DNA from: JAQGLW01 sp035995725 | Lineage (GTDB): Bacteria; Pseudomonadota; Gammaproteobacteria; Burkholderiales; Burkholderiaceae_D | Assembly (NCBI GenBank): GCA_035995725.1 | Contig: DASYKE010000038.1 | Span: 1 to 64,000 of the forward strand | Direction of reading: 5' to 3' | Length of the DNA stretch: 64,000 nucleotides | Shown: piece after piece, positions 17,689 to 26,606 of the stretch | Layout of the letters: every line of letters starts with the position of its first letter | How positions within the stretch are numbered: position 1 is the stretch's first letter | Position numbers and translations under genes: made by a program | The notes under the pieces: model-generated | Told to the model about the DNA's origin: nothing | What the model saw: the letters and a program-made list of their open reading frames with translations, nothing else | Database searches by the model: none

Positions 17689-18351
17689 ATGCGGTTGCTA
17701 TTGGTCGAAGACGATCCGATGATCGGAGAAAGCATCGAGGAAGGGTTGCGCAGCGAGAATTACGCGCTGGACTGGGTCCGCGATGGACACAGCGCGGAAT
17801 TGGCGATCGATAACCAAGTGTACGACCTGATCCTGCTCGACCTTGGCTTGCCGAAAAAGCAGGGACTCGATGTACTGGGTCATTACCGCAAACATGGCGG
17901 CGATGCAGCCGTATTGATTATTACTGCGCGCGATGCGACAGCGGATCGTGTGAAGGGATTGGATACCGGCGCCGACGATTATCTGATCAAGCCGTTTGAT
18001 CTGGATGAGCTTTTCGCCAGAATCAGGGCTTTGCTGCGCCGTCGCGTCGGACGAACACATCCTGATATCGTGCATTGCGGATTAACTCTTAACTTGGCCA
18101 CGCACGACGTCACGTTTGGGGGCATCCCTTTGCATTTGTCGGCACGGGAATTCGCCGTGTTGCATGCACTGTTGGATCCGCCCGGACAGGTCATCTCCAA
18201 AGCGCAACTTGAAGAAAAACTGTATGGCTGGAATGAAGAAGTCGAGAGCAACACGGTCGATGTTTACATTCATCACTTGCGGAAAAAGCTTGGGAGTGAC
18301 TTTATCAAGAACGTTCGAGGCGTCGGATACAAGGTGGCAAACAAGCCATGA
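17689..18351 (+). CDS. OmpR-family response regulator (QseB/PmrA-like)
   Basis: A 220-residue two-domain regulator. The receiver has an acidic pocket (VEDD, residues 6-9), phospho-accepting Asp in ILLDLGLPKK (about residue 51), Thr/Ser in VLIITARDA and Lys in DDYLIKPFD. A C-terminal winged helix (about 125-218) has the recognition-helix region SNTVDVYIHHLRKKLG. It resembles QseB/PmrA/TctD-type regulators. The stop overlaps the kinase start (ATGA), showing translational coupling. Confidence 0.93.
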   Translation: MRLLLVEDDPMIGESIEEGLRSENYALDWVRDGHSAELAIDNQVYDLILLDLGLPKKQGLDVLGHYRKHGGDAAVLIITARDATADRVKGLDTGADDYLIKPFDLDELFARIRALLRRRVGRTHPDIVHCGLTLNLATHDVTFGGIPLHLSAREFAVLHALLDPPGQVISKAQLEEKLYGWNEEVESNTVDVYIHHLRKKLGSDFIKNVRGVGYKVANKP

Positions 18352-19658
18352 TGACTATTCGCCGGAAACTGTTGATCGGATTGCTGGGTGGAACACTGGG
18401 CTGCACATTGATTGCCGGCATAGTCATGTATTTGCACGTACAGGACGAAGCCAACGAGTTATTCGATTACCAGTTGAAGCAAGTGGCTGGATCGTTGCCC
18501 GCCCAGCTCTCCTCTCAAGAAAAGATGCCGGGCACAGAAGAGTCCGAAGAGGATATCGTCATTCAGGCGTGGGATCGAAGCGGAAACCTGCTTTATACCT
18601 CTCAGCCTGCTTTATCCCTGCCTCGCTTTCCTGAAACCGGATTCAAGACGGTGTCGGCATTGCATGACCGGTGGCGTGTCTACGGCGAAATGCGTCATGA
18701 CCGCTTCGTCCAGGTGGCACAGCCGACCTCGGTGCGGCAGGAACTGGCCGCCGGGCTAGCATTGCGATCCCTGCTGCCGTTTTTGATATTGATTCCTGTA
18801 CTTGCCCTGCTTATTTATGTTGTTGTGGGTCGCAGTCTGTTGCCGCTGCGCCGTGTCGCGCAAGCGGTGGGGCAGCGCTCGCCGAGTGCCTTGCAGCCGC
18901 TTTCGATCGATGGGCAGCCTCCTGAAATACAGCCAATGATCGATGCCTTGAACGATTTGCTGCGACAGCTGGAAAAAGCTTTGTTAACTCAGCGGGCCTT
19001 CGTGGCGGATGCCGCGCATGAGCTACGCTCTCCGCTCACCGCGCTGAAACTTCAGTTACAGCTGGCCGAACGGGCCAATACTGACGAGCAGCGCTCTGCC
19101 GCGTTTGCCAAGCTGCACGATCGTCTTGATCGTTCCACCCACTTGGTTCATCAATTGCTGACATTGGCACGGCACGAGCCGAATCAGGCTGTACAGCATT
19201 TCCAATTCATCGACCTGCAGAAACTCGCGCAGCAGCGTGTCGCTGACCAATACATGCTCGCCGAGAGCAAGGGAATCGACTTGGGCGTCGAAACAGGCGC
19301 AACACCCGTTCTTGTTCAGGGAAACATCGATGGCCTTTGCGTCCTGCTCAACAATCTGATCGACAACGCCGTGCGCTATACCCCGGCCGGAGGTCGCGTA
19401 GATGTGTCTGTATTCGTTGACAACGGTCGCCCGGTATTGCAGGTATCGGACAATGGACCGGGGATTCCGGAAGAGGAAAGGTCGCGCGTATTCGATCGTT
19501 TTTATCGCCGCGACGAAAGCGGGACTTGGGGTAGCGGCCTAGGCTTGTCCATTGTTAAGAACATTGCGGATATCCACAAAGCCGAAATTCATTTGGGCGA
19601 CAATGCATCCGGGCAGGGCTTGACCATCGCACTTGTGTTTCAAAATGAAGCGAGTTGA
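18348..19658 (+). CDS. Two-component sensor histidine kinase (QseC-like)
   Basis: A 436-residue membrane kinase with a transmembrane segment at about residues 10-28, a periplasmic region to about 140, and a second membrane helix (LLPFLILIPVLALLIYVVV). After a HAMP-like linker comes the H box FVADAAHELRSPLTAL (phospho-His about residue 225), then the N box NNLIDNAVRYTP and the G boxes DNGPGIP and GSGLGLSIVKNI. The arrangement resembles QseC/PmrB-type kinases. The input signal is unknown; the acidic part of the sensor region (GTEESEEDI) might bind cations, as speculation. Confidence 0.93.
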   Translation: MMTIRRKLLIGLLGGTLGCTLIAGIVMYLHVQDEANELFDYQLKQVAGSLPAQLSSQEKMPGTEESEEDIVIQAWDRSGNLLYTSQPALSLPRFPETGFKTVSALHDRWRVYGEMRHDRFVQVAQPTSVRQELAAGLALRSLLPFLILIPVLALLIYVVVGRSLLPLRRVAQAVGQRSPSALQPLSIDGQPPEIQPMIDALNDLLRQLEKALLTQRAFVADAAHELRSPLTALKLQLQLAERANTDEQRSAAFAKLHDRLDRSTHLVHQLLTLARHEPNQAVQHFQFIDLQKLAQQRVADQYMLAESKGIDLGVETGATPVLVQGNIDGLCVLLNNLIDNAVRYTPAGGRVDVSVFVDNGRPVLQVSDNGPGIPEEERSRVFDRFYRRDESGTWGSGLGLSIVKNIADIHKAEIHLGDNASGQGLTIALVFQNEAS

Positions 19659-19763
19659 CTCGTAATTAATCTCATTATTTTCTGAATAAATATGCCATCA
19701 ATTAATTGCTTTTTCTCTACAACTCTTGATCGTTCAAAGTAATCTGATTGACTGAACCGGGAA

Positions 19764-20291
19764 CTATACAGCCAGCGCTTTCTCCAGCAATTGATGCAGC
19801 GTGGCGAACTCCGGTTCGCCGACATAGCGCTTGATGATGTTGCCATCCTTGCCGATCACGAAAGTGGTCGGCGTCAATTTCACTTCGCCGAATGATTTTG
19901 CCAGATCGCCTTGTACATCGAGTGCAACCTTGAATGGCAGGTTGCGCGTTTGCGCGTAATTCAATACGTAATTCGGCGGATCGTAGCTCATCGCAACCGC
20001 AATGAATTCGAGCCCTTTGTCCTTGTATTTATTGTAGGTTTCCACCATCTGCGGCATCTCTTTAACGCATGTCACGCAAGACGTTGCCCAGAAATTCACC
20101 ATGACGACCTTGCCGCGCAGGCTTTTCGACGTGATTTTTTCGCCATTCAATCCAGTGAAGATGACCTCGGGTGCCGCTGCTTTTGCGGACCAGGAAAAAT
20201 AGCCGGCAATGGCTACCGCTAAAATGGCAAAGGCAATGAGCGCCTTGATCCAAGCGCGATTGGAGGGTGCGGCAGGAATTTGCGGTTGCAT
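19764..20291 (-). CDS. TlpA-family thiol-disulfide oxidoreductase
   Basis: A 175-residue protein with one N-terminal membrane anchor (WIKALIAFAILAVAIAGYFSW) and a periplasmic thioredoxin-like domain. The active site is WATSCVTCVKEMP (CVTC, about residue 71), and the TPTTFVIGKDGNIIKRYVG strand holds the cis-proline. TlpA/ResA-like proteins keep cytochrome c or other exported thiols reduced. It lies downstream of the DsrE gene on the same strand, with an 86-bp gap. Confidence 0.92.
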   Translation of the reverse strand: MQPQIPAAPSNRAWIKALIAFAILAVAIAGYFSWSAKAAAPEVIFTGLNGEKITSKSLRGKVVMVNFWATSCVTCVKEMPQMVETYNKYKDKGLEFIAVAMSYDPPNYVLNYAQTRNLPFKVALDVQGDLAKSFGEVKLTPTTFVIGKDGNIIKRYVGEPEFATLHQLLEKALAV

Positions 20292-20377
20292 GGTTGTGCC
20301 AATACCTAACGAATCATTTGGCCATTATAGTCGCTTCACACCGCCGATGTTGGCCCATCCATATGCATGAAGGCTGA

Positions 20378-20821
20378 TCACGGACGCAAATAGACAAAGC
20401 CCTCTTTCGCCTGCAATCGCGCAATCTCGACCACGCCCGCCGGAACTATTTTCGCTTCCGGCAATACCCGTGAAAGCGGAACGTCATGCGCGGCAAGCGT
20501 GTTATTGCAGATACGAAATTCCACGCCTTGCGCGACCAGTGCGCTGACAGCGGCATCAAATGGCTTGCCATTGCGCTCTTTCGCTCCCGTCAGCAAAAAC
20601 TGGATGCCATCGCCGATCGCCACCACCACGATTTTGGTATCGGGATCGCCGCGCAAATGATTGCGGATATTCGCCATCGCACGCGATGCCTGGTCGATAC
20701 CATCGGCCAAATGATAAACCACTTTGATTTGATCAGCGGCAAAGGTTTGCGCACTGAAACTCGCGCTCAGTGCCAGCATCAGCAGGCTGCCGGACAAAAT
20801 CTTCAGGATAAATCGTCGCAT
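20378..20821 (-). CDS. Secreted DsrE family protein
   Basis: 147 residues. There is a signal peptide (MRRFILKILSGSLLMLALSASFSAQTFA), then a DsrE/DsrF-like fold (KVVYHLADGIDQASRAMANI; VVVAIGDGIQFLL; GVEFRICNNTLAAHDV). DsrE-like proteins are linked to sulfur transfer through a conserved cysteine, here the Cys in FRICNNT (about residue 101). The periplasmic location, next to a TlpA thiol-redox protein, fits a role in sulfur or redox chemistry, as inference. The frame extends far upstream, but the signal peptide fixes the start at 20821. Confidence 0.85.
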   Translation of the reverse strand: MRRFILKILSGSLLMLALSASFSAQTFAADQIKVVYHLADGIDQASRAMANIRNHLRGDPDTKIVVVAIGDGIQFLLTGAKERNGKPFDAAVSALVAQGVEFRICNNTLAAHDVPLSRVLPEAKIVPAGVVEIARLQAKEGFVYLRP

Positions 20822-20957
20822 GATGCTCCTTGCTACGGATGACAGAGGGCTGATTCCTTCGTTTATTGGTACTCCCGCCTGCCTGGCGATGCGCCAGGCA
20901 GCTGCACAGTATAGCTTTTTATTTGAAATGATTTCATCAATGACGGCGCGATGCGTG

Positions 20958-22925
20958 CTAGCTGTCCGACACCTGACAATCGGTATAACTTGCCATGACA
21001 GCAGGCGGAATCGGCGCATCCAATGCAGCGCAAATCGCGCGCAGCACATCTGCCGTGGCGATCGGAAGAATATCGGCCACACCCGCTGTCGCAAGCAATG
21101 CCTTGATGAATGCAGGCTTGGCCAACGGCGCAAGCTGGTTTGCACGATCCAGTGCTGCGCTGATTTGGGCAAATCCAATTGCCGACACAGCAGACATATC
21201 GGCTGACGACAATTCCAGCTGTGGACAACACGCTGCGCCACGCAAAAACGCATTCGGTGCGGTTTCCTGCTGTACTTGCCGTGTGGCGGTGTGCTCCCTG
21301 CGATTGCCGGCTGCGGCGATGTGCGCTACCAGCGACAGCAACACTGCGCATTCTTTTTTCAGTTCGGATAGATTGACAAATTTAACCGGCGTGGCGCGCC
21401 CGGCAGCTGCATCGAGGCGGCGAGCCAGTACCGTTTGCAATACAAACTCCGCCAGGGTTATTCTGTTATCGGCGGCAATCAACTTGTTCACCGTCGTTAA
21501 CAATTTCATTCGATCGAGGTCCGCCAATTGTTTGAGCGCAGGCATCGCTAGATCGAGCAAGGGCAAGCGGGCGCTTTTGGACAACTTGTCAATCGATTCG
21601 GCGAGCAAGGGGACGAGTGTTGCCTGTTGCGGCGCGTCTGCTTTCAGCATTGCCATTTGCATGGCGCAATCGACATCGCGCTGCAGCAATAATGCATAGA
21701 CCACAGCACATGCGGCTTGCGGGTCTCGTACGGCGCTATCGAGCTCAGGTGACAGACGGGTCTGCTCGACGATGCTCCGGGCAAATGCGATCGATGGCGT
21801 GAAAGCGGCAGCCGGTTCGACATCGCCGAAACCGGAAGCGGTATATGGAATGTCAGGCAACCTGTCGGAATCCGACATCTCCCCCGGCATCTCAGGTGCA
21901 TCGAGCAGATCGACGCTTTTGCCATAAATACGGCGCAGGCGTTCCATGATCGGTGGATGGGTCGCGAATATCCCGGATAGCAGGCTTGGTTTGGCTGCGC
22001 CTAAAAATAAATGGGAAAGCTGTTCCGCATTCGGATGGCTGATACGCGAACCGGATTCCATCGTCCGCGACAAGCCACCGATCTTGCGCAACGCACCGCC
22101 AATCCCGTCCGGATTGCGTGTGAACTGGACGGCGCTGGCGTCGGCCAGGAATTCGCGCTGGCGCGACACGGCCGATTTGATCAGGCGGCCGAAGATAACA
22201 CCGATGTAACCGACCACAAACAATGCAATACCGAGTGCCAGTAAAATCAACTGCAGCGACGGGCCCTTGTCATTGCGGCCGCGCACACCTGAAAAACGTG
22301 CCCCGGAATCAATCAGATGCTGACCAAAGCCGGCTATCATTTGAATGCCGTACAACACGCCGATCAGACGTACGTTCAAGCGCATGTCGCCGTTCAATAT
22401 GTGGCTGAATTCATGGCCGACCACGCCCTGCAATTCGTCGCGTGTCAAACGGCTGAGCGTGCCGCGCGTGACCGCCACCACTGCCTCATTCTGATTGTAG
22501 CCTGCGGCAAAAGCATTGATCGCATCTTCCCGGTCGAGAACGTAGACGTTGGGGCATGCAATGCCCGATGCCAGGGCCATTTCCGCCACCACGTTCAGCA
22601 GACGCCTTTCCTGCAAGTCTTGCGACGCCGGCGACACCATGCGCCCGCCGGCCATTTGTGCTACTGCATCGCCGCCGTCACGCAGGTTGAATGTCTCGAT
22701 CAAGGTGCCGCCCGTGATCAAACCGAGCGTAATCAGGGTATTGGCAGCGAAAAAACTTCGTGGATACGAGTTGGGGCCGGAAAGCGTGCCGCCTTGAGCC
22801 CATATCCAGAGCAGGGCCGCTACCGCATTGACCGCCACGACGATCGTGACCACGGCGAGGGCGAACAGGATGACGAGCGTCGTGGTTTGACGGCGGGCGT
22901 GATGTTGTTGTTCGAAGAAGTTCAT
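20958..22925 (-). CDS. M48 family membrane metalloprotease with long C-terminal extension
   Basis: 655 residues. The N-terminal half is HtpX-like: two membrane helices (about residues 15-37 and 55-75), the zinc motif VGHEFSHILNGD (about residue 170), two further hydrophobic segments, and the downstream FLADASAVQFTRNPDG segment with the third ligand region. It should cleave membrane or misfolded proteins. After about residue 330 comes a roughly 300-residue Ala-rich helical extension, containing LIAADNRITLAEFVLQ, which resembles the first part of a TerB-like fold. It follows lemA by 39 bp, and the LemA-M48 pairing is common. Confidence 0.9.
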   Translation of the reverse strand: MNFFEQQHHARRQTTTLVILFALAVVTIVVAVNAVAALLWIWAQGGTLSGPNSYPRSFFAANTLITLGLITGGTLIETFNLRDGGDAVAQMAGGRMVSPASQDLQERRLLNVVAEMALASGIACPNVYVLDREDAINAFAAGYNQNEAVVAVTRGTLSRLTRDELQGVVGHEFSHILNGDMRLNVRLIGVLYGIQMIAGFGQHLIDSGARFSGVRGRNDKGPSLQLILLALGIALFVVGYIGVIFGRLIKSAVSRQREFLADASAVQFTRNPDGIGGALRKIGGLSRTMESGSRISHPNAEQLSHLFLGAAKPSLLSGIFATHPPIMERLRRIYGKSVDLLDAPEMPGEMSDSDRLPDIPYTASGFGDVEPAAAFTPSIAFARSIVEQTRLSPELDSAVRDPQAACAVVYALLLQRDVDCAMQMAMLKADAPQQATLVPLLAESIDKLSKSARLPLLDLAMPALKQLADLDRMKLLTTVNKLIAADNRITLAEFVLQTVLARRLDAAAGRATPVKFVNLSELKKECAVLLSLVAHIAAAGNRREHTATRQVQQETAPNAFLRGAACCPQLELSSADMSAVSAIGFAQISAALDRANQLAPLAKPAFIKALLATAGVADILPIATADVLRAICAALDAPIPPAVMASYTDCQVSDS

Positions 22926-22964
22926 CTATACTTGCGCAATATCGGACGCGCTATGCGCATAGAC

Positions 22965-23555
22965 TCAGAAGGAAACCTTCACCGCTTTGCGTTCTTCGGC
23001 AGACTCCGTCGCCTGCAGCAATTCTGCTGCTTTGAAAGCAAACATGTTCGCGATAATCGAAACAGGAAACTGCTCAAGCGAGGTGTTGTATTGCATCACA
23101 CCGTCATTGTAGGCCTGGCGGGAAAACGCAATTCTGTTTTCGGTGCTGGTCAGTTCTTCGGTTAGCTGCATCATGTTTTGATTGGCTTTCAGATCCGGAT
23201 AGGCTTCGGAAAGCGCAAACATTTTACCCAGCGTAGTGGTCAGTACGCCTTCGGTAGCCGCCATGCGTTGCAGCGCAGCGGGATCGGCGGGATCCACTGC
23301 TGCCTTGGCATTAGCGCTAACGGCCTGGTTGCGCGCTGCAATCACCGCTTCCAGCGTCTCGCGCTCATGCTTCATGTAGGCTTTGGCGGTTTCTACCAGA
23401 TTCGGAATCAATTCATAGCGGCGCTTCAGCTGTACGTCGATTTGCGAGAATGCGTTTTTGAATTGGTTACGCAGGCTGACCAGGCGGTTGTATGCGCCCA
23501 CTGCCCAAAACGCGATTAGCAAAGCAATCGCCAGCAAGACGATGAGTGCGATCAT
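22965..23555 (-). CDS. lemA: LemA family protein
   Basis: A 196-residue protein with one N-terminal membrane helix (MIALIVLLAIALLIAFWAV) and a helical-bundle cytoplasmic domain. The family pattern is YNRLVSLRNQFKNAFSQIDVQLKRRYELIPNLVETAKAY, split here by description only: YNRLVSLRN at about residue 23 and RRYELIPNLVE at about 46. The exact role of LemA proteins is unknown. It precedes the M48 protease gene and is preceded by a strong terminator and a GGGGAG ribosome site. Confidence 0.93.
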   Translation of the reverse strand: MIALIVLLAIALLIAFWAVGAYNRLVSLRNQFKNAFSQIDVQLKRRYELIPNLVETAKAYMKHERETLEAVIAARNQAVSANAKAAVDPADPAALQRMAATEGVLTTTLGKMFALSEAYPDLKANQNMMQLTEELTSTENRIAFSRQAYNDGVMQYNTSLEQFPVSIIANMFAFKAAELLQATESAEERKAVKVSF

Positions 23556-23569
23556 GGTTTCTCCCCAAT

Positions 23570-23602
23570 AAAAAAGCCGCCAGACAACTCGTGTGGCGGC
23601 TT
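23570..23602 (-). terminator. Rho-independent terminator after dolP
   Basis: On the minus strand, AAGCCGCCA (23602-23594) pairs with TGGCGGCTT (23582-23574), a nine-base stem with an 11-base loop, followed by a run of T. It ends the diaA-dolP transcript and lies just ahead of lemA, whose ribosome site (GGGGAG) comes immediately afterwards. Confidence 0.85.
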
Positions 23603-23641
23603 GATAAGCATCCGGAAAACGACTGCCGGATCAAGCCGGCA

Positions 23642-24295
23642 TCACATTTTATTTTGACTTTCCGGTACGTTGGTCATTTGCTTGATTTCGTTTTCATCAA
23701 TGTATTCAAATACTTTTACCACTTTCTGCACACCATTGACGTTACGCGTAACTTCACCGGCAAGCACGCCTTCGCGTTGCGCCACGCGCCCCATCAGATA
23801 GACCACTCCCCGCTCGGTGACCACTTTGATCGCGTTGGCGTAAAGATCCCTGGTGTCGACGAAAGACGCCTTCACTTTGGCGGTGATCAGGGAATCGCCG
23901 GAACGGGACGACAAGCTCGATGCCGGGGCAATTACCAGTTCGTTGACAACCGACTGGACACCTTCGATGTTGGATGCTTCGCGTTCGACAGCCGTCTTCA
24001 TCGCTTCGTCCCTGACTTCGCCGGTCAACAGGACCTTGCGGTTGAAGCTTGCCACATTGACGTGGCCGACACCGCCCACCAGGTTGGATATGCGCCCTTC
24101 GCCCTTGAGTACGATAGCCTTGTCTTCGGTCTGGGCACCGAAGGTGCGGCGGTCGCCCGCGGCAATGGTGCCCATGACGGCGCTCCCGATGGCCATTTCT
24201 ATGCAACCCTGCAGAGTCGTTGCGACGACGCCACACAAAATGATGGTCGCCAAAGGATGTCTGATATCCCGCCACACGCGCTGCCTGTCAATCAT
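23642..24295 (-). CDS. dolP: BON domain lipoprotein DolP (YraP-like)
   Basis: 217 residues. A signal peptide ends in the lipobox TLQGC (Cys about residue 31), followed by two BON domains (about residues 80-145 and 155-215; VVNELVIAP and KVVKVFEYIDEN are the ends). In E. coli, DolP is an outer-membrane lipoprotein that binds anionic phospholipids and supports envelope integrity. The ATG at 24295 has GGAGG upstream and overlaps the end of diaA by eight bases. Position after yraN and diaA matches the E. coli yraNOP order. Confidence 0.9.
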   Translation of the reverse strand: MIDRQRVWRDIRHPLATIILCGVVATTLQGCIEMAIGSAVMGTIAAGDRRTFGAQTEDKAIVLKGEGRISNLVGGVGHVNVASFNRKVLLTGEVRDEAMKTAVEREASNIEGVQSVVNELVIAPASSLSSRSGDSLITAKVKASFVDTRDLYANAIKVVTERGVVYLMGRVAQREGVLAGEVTRNVNGVQKVVKVFEYIDENEIKQMTNVPESQNKM

Positions 24296-24884
24296 TCGCA
24301 TCTCCTCCGAATAGCGCGACATCGATACCGTCGCATAAACAATGAATCGTCAATAGGTGCACTTCCTGGATGCGCGCGGTACGGTCGTGCGGCACGCAAA
24401 TATGCACATCTGCTTCTGTTAACTGCTTGGCAATTGCACCGCCGCCCTTGCCTGTCATTGCCACGATACGCATGTCGCGCTCCAGCGCCGCTTCTATCGC
24501 GGCGATCACATTGGCCGAATTTCCGGAGGTTGAAAGCGCGAGCAGCACATCACCCGACTGCCCGAATGCATGTACCTGCTTGGCAAAGATTTCCTTGTAA
24601 CTGTAATCGTTGCCCACCGCCGTCAAGATCGATGTATCGGTAGTCAACGCCAGGCCAGGCAGCGGCAACCTCTCCCGCTCGAAGCGCCCGACCAGCTCGG
24701 CTGCAAAATGCTGGCAGTCGGCGGCGGAACCGCCATTGCCGCAAGCAAGAATTTTGTTTCCATTAGACAATGCCGCGAACATAAGTTCCACGGCTTGTGC
24801 AATCGGCTGCGCCAACTCGGTCGCGGCCTGCATTTTTAATTCGGCACTTTCATGGAAGTGCGCAAGGATGCGTTGATTAATCAT
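24288..24884 (-). CDS. diaA: SIS domain protein DiaA (phosphoheptose isomerase-like)
   Basis: A 198-residue SIS-domain protein: ILACGNGGSAADCQHFAAEL (phosphosugar loop, about residue 45), LALSTSGNSANV (about 113), and ARIQEVHLLTIHCLCDGID near the C-terminus. The last stretch is closer to DiaA than to GmhA, and the location between yraN and dolP is that of E. coli diaA. DiaA tetramers bind DnaA and time replication initiation. GmhA-type heptose isomerase activity cannot be excluded, since the key Glu and His seem present. Betaproteobacterial versions are often named gmhA. Confidence 0.85.
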   Translation of the reverse strand: MINQRILAHFHESAELKMQAATELAQPIAQAVELMFAALSNGNKILACGNGGSAADCQHFAAELVGRFERERLPLPGLALTTDTSILTAVGNDYSYKEIFAKQVHAFGQSGDVLLALSTSGNSANVIAAIEAALERDMRIVAMTGKGGGAIAKQLTEADVHICVPHDRTARIQEVHLLTIHCLCDGIDVALFGGDAND

Positions 24885-24939
24885 GGTATGGGAGATTATA
24901 GAGCGTATCTGTAGCCGCGCGGCAATTCATATGTGTCTT

Positions 24940-25317
24940 TCACGCATCGATTGCGCTTTTCAGCCAGGTTAATGCTGCGCCATCGATTGCAACCACGTCG
25001 AACCGGCAAGCAGGCGGCATCCGGTAGCGTTGCAGATAAATCTGTGCCGCGATGATAAGGCGGCCTTGCTTGGCTGCCGTCACGCTGGCTGCCGCGCCGC
25101 CATGGCGGGTGTCGGCGCGCTTTCTGACTTCGACGAACACCAGCGTGGAATGCTGCTGCATGATGAGGTCGATCTCGCCTCCCTTGCAGCGGAAATTGCG
25201 CTCGACAAGCGTCAGCCCCCTCTGTGTCAGGTATTCGAGCGCCTCGTCCTCACCGGCCCGTCCCTGTATCTGCCGGTCGGTACGCGGGCGTATCAGGGAA
25301 TTGAACAACTCTCTCAT
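24940..25317 (-). CDS. yraN: YraN family (UPF0102) endonuclease-like protein
   Basis: A 125-residue protein with the restriction-endonuclease-like core GEDEALEYLTQRG...NFRCKGGEIDLIM...FVEVRKRAD, which contains the D-ExK arrangement. Function is unestablished, though a nuclease role is inferred from the fold. It overlaps the end of the lpoA-like gene by four bases and precedes diaA. Confidence 0.92.
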   Translation of the reverse strand: MRELFNSLIRPRTDRQIQGRAGEDEALEYLTQRGLTLVERNFRCKGGEIDLIMQQHSTLVFVEVRKRADTRHGGAAASVTAAKQGRLIIAAQIYLQRYRMPPACRFDVVAIDGAALTWLKSAIDA

Positions 25318-26594
25318 CGTACGCCGGCCACCGGCACCACCATGCCGTCCTGATAAGTCGCCGGCAGCTCGGTGCGCTCGAAACGAGCCGCGCCTTTACC
25401 GAAACTGACCGCCAGCCTGCCGGTCACGCCATCGATTTCGAATTTGGTCTGATTCGATGCGATTTCCTTTGCAACGCGGTAGGCATCGATCCCGAGCGCA
25501 TAAAGTCGCTCCAGGTCGGCATTGCGCCTCTGGTCCGCATCAACAACCAGGCGCGGATACACCATCACAGCGGTATGGTCAGGCTGCAACTGCCACGGCA
25601 TATCCACCAGACGCACGCCGTTCAGCTCCGATATCCGTTCGGCCGAGCCCCATTCCGCCAAGGTCAGGGGATTCAACTGCGAGGTGCCATAGAACATGAC
25701 TTCAGTGCCGATCGCTTCGCGCACCTGCCTGGCTTGCGCAGCATCGAGCGCAACGAACAGGATCACAGGCTTGTCGGCCTGGATGCGTTTTTTCAACTCC
25801 ACCAGACCGTTCGCACTGAAATAACCGCCGGACATGCCCAGTTCCATCGACTCGGGCTCCCCGCCCAAACGTTGCCATTGCGCCGAGAATGCCTTGGCCG
25901 CGCGGCGTTGCCACGAGGTACCGGTCGAAATGGCAAACGCCTTGCCGACCCGTTTATCGGCATACGCCCAATTGGCGACCTGACGTGCCTCTTCTTCGAC
26001 CGATAACCCCATGATCATCATTTTATACGGCAATATGATGTCGACATCGCCCGGCATATCCGGCTGTGCGAGCGCGATGGTCGGCTTGCTGACCGCGCCG
26101 CTTTGTGCGATCGCGGTGACGCCACTGCGCGACAGCGGGCCCACCACGATATCGTGATCGCGCACCGCGGCCTTATAACCGGATAACACATCCTGCATTG
26201 CATCGCCCGTTTCAAGCACGGAAATTGATACGCTATCGTCTTTTTCCCGTTCGTAAGCGGCCAAAAAACCGGCGCGCACCATGTTCGCCGCCTGGCCCAA
26301 TGCATCTGACCGCAACGGCAGTAAAAGCCCGATACGAATCGGCAGCGGCTTTTGGGGAATAACCGGAACGGGGGGCGGTACCGGCGCGGTACGCCATATC
26401 GTGTCCGGTGAAATGGTAATGTCGTTCTGGGCGATTCGGACCGGTGATTTGGATGAACCGGCCGGCCCGGTCGCCCCGATGGACTGAGGAATGTCCGCTG
26501 AAATGCCGGCGCCGGTTGTATTTGCCTGTACAGGCGCGCACAATCCACCGAGTAGACTCGCCAGCAATAACCCTTTGAACCATTCGCATAACAT
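25314..26594 (-). CDS. lpoA: Penicillin-binding protein activator (LpoA C-domain type)
   Basis: About 426 residues with a signal peptide (cleavage likely after APVQA) and a periplasmic-binding-protein fold (about residues 90-420; IRIGLLLPLRSDALGQAANMVRAG, then VGPLSRSGVTAIAQS). It corresponds to the C-terminal domain of LpoA, which activates the glycan polymerase PBP1A. The E. coli N-terminal TPR domain (about 250 residues) is absent. No standard lipobox is present: the only candidate reads GGLC, with Leu before Cys, so it may be soluble in the periplasm. The ATG at 26594 is 12 bp from a possible rsmI start on the other strand. Confidence 0.85.
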   Translation of the reverse strand: MLCEWFKGLLLASLLGGLCAPVQANTTGAGISADIPQSIGATGPAGSSKSPVRIAQNDITISPDTIWRTAPVPPPVPVIPQKPLPIRIGLLLPLRSDALGQAANMVRAGFLAAYEREKDDSVSISVLETGDAMQDVLSGYKAAVRDHDIVVGPLSRSGVTAIAQSGAVSKPTIALAQPDMPGDVDIILPYKMMIMGLSVEEEARQVANWAYADKRVGKAFAISTGTSWQRRAAKAFSAQWQRLGGEPESMELGMSGGYFSANGLVELKKRIQADKPVILFVALDAAQARQVREAIGTEVMFYGTSQLNPLTLAEWGSAERISELNGVRLVDMPWQLQPDHTAVMVYPRLVVDADQRRNADLERLYALGIDAYRVAKEIASNQTKFEIDGVTGRLAVSFGKGAARFERTELPATYQDGMVVPVAGVR

Positions 26595-26606
26595 CGTCTG
26601 CCCCCA

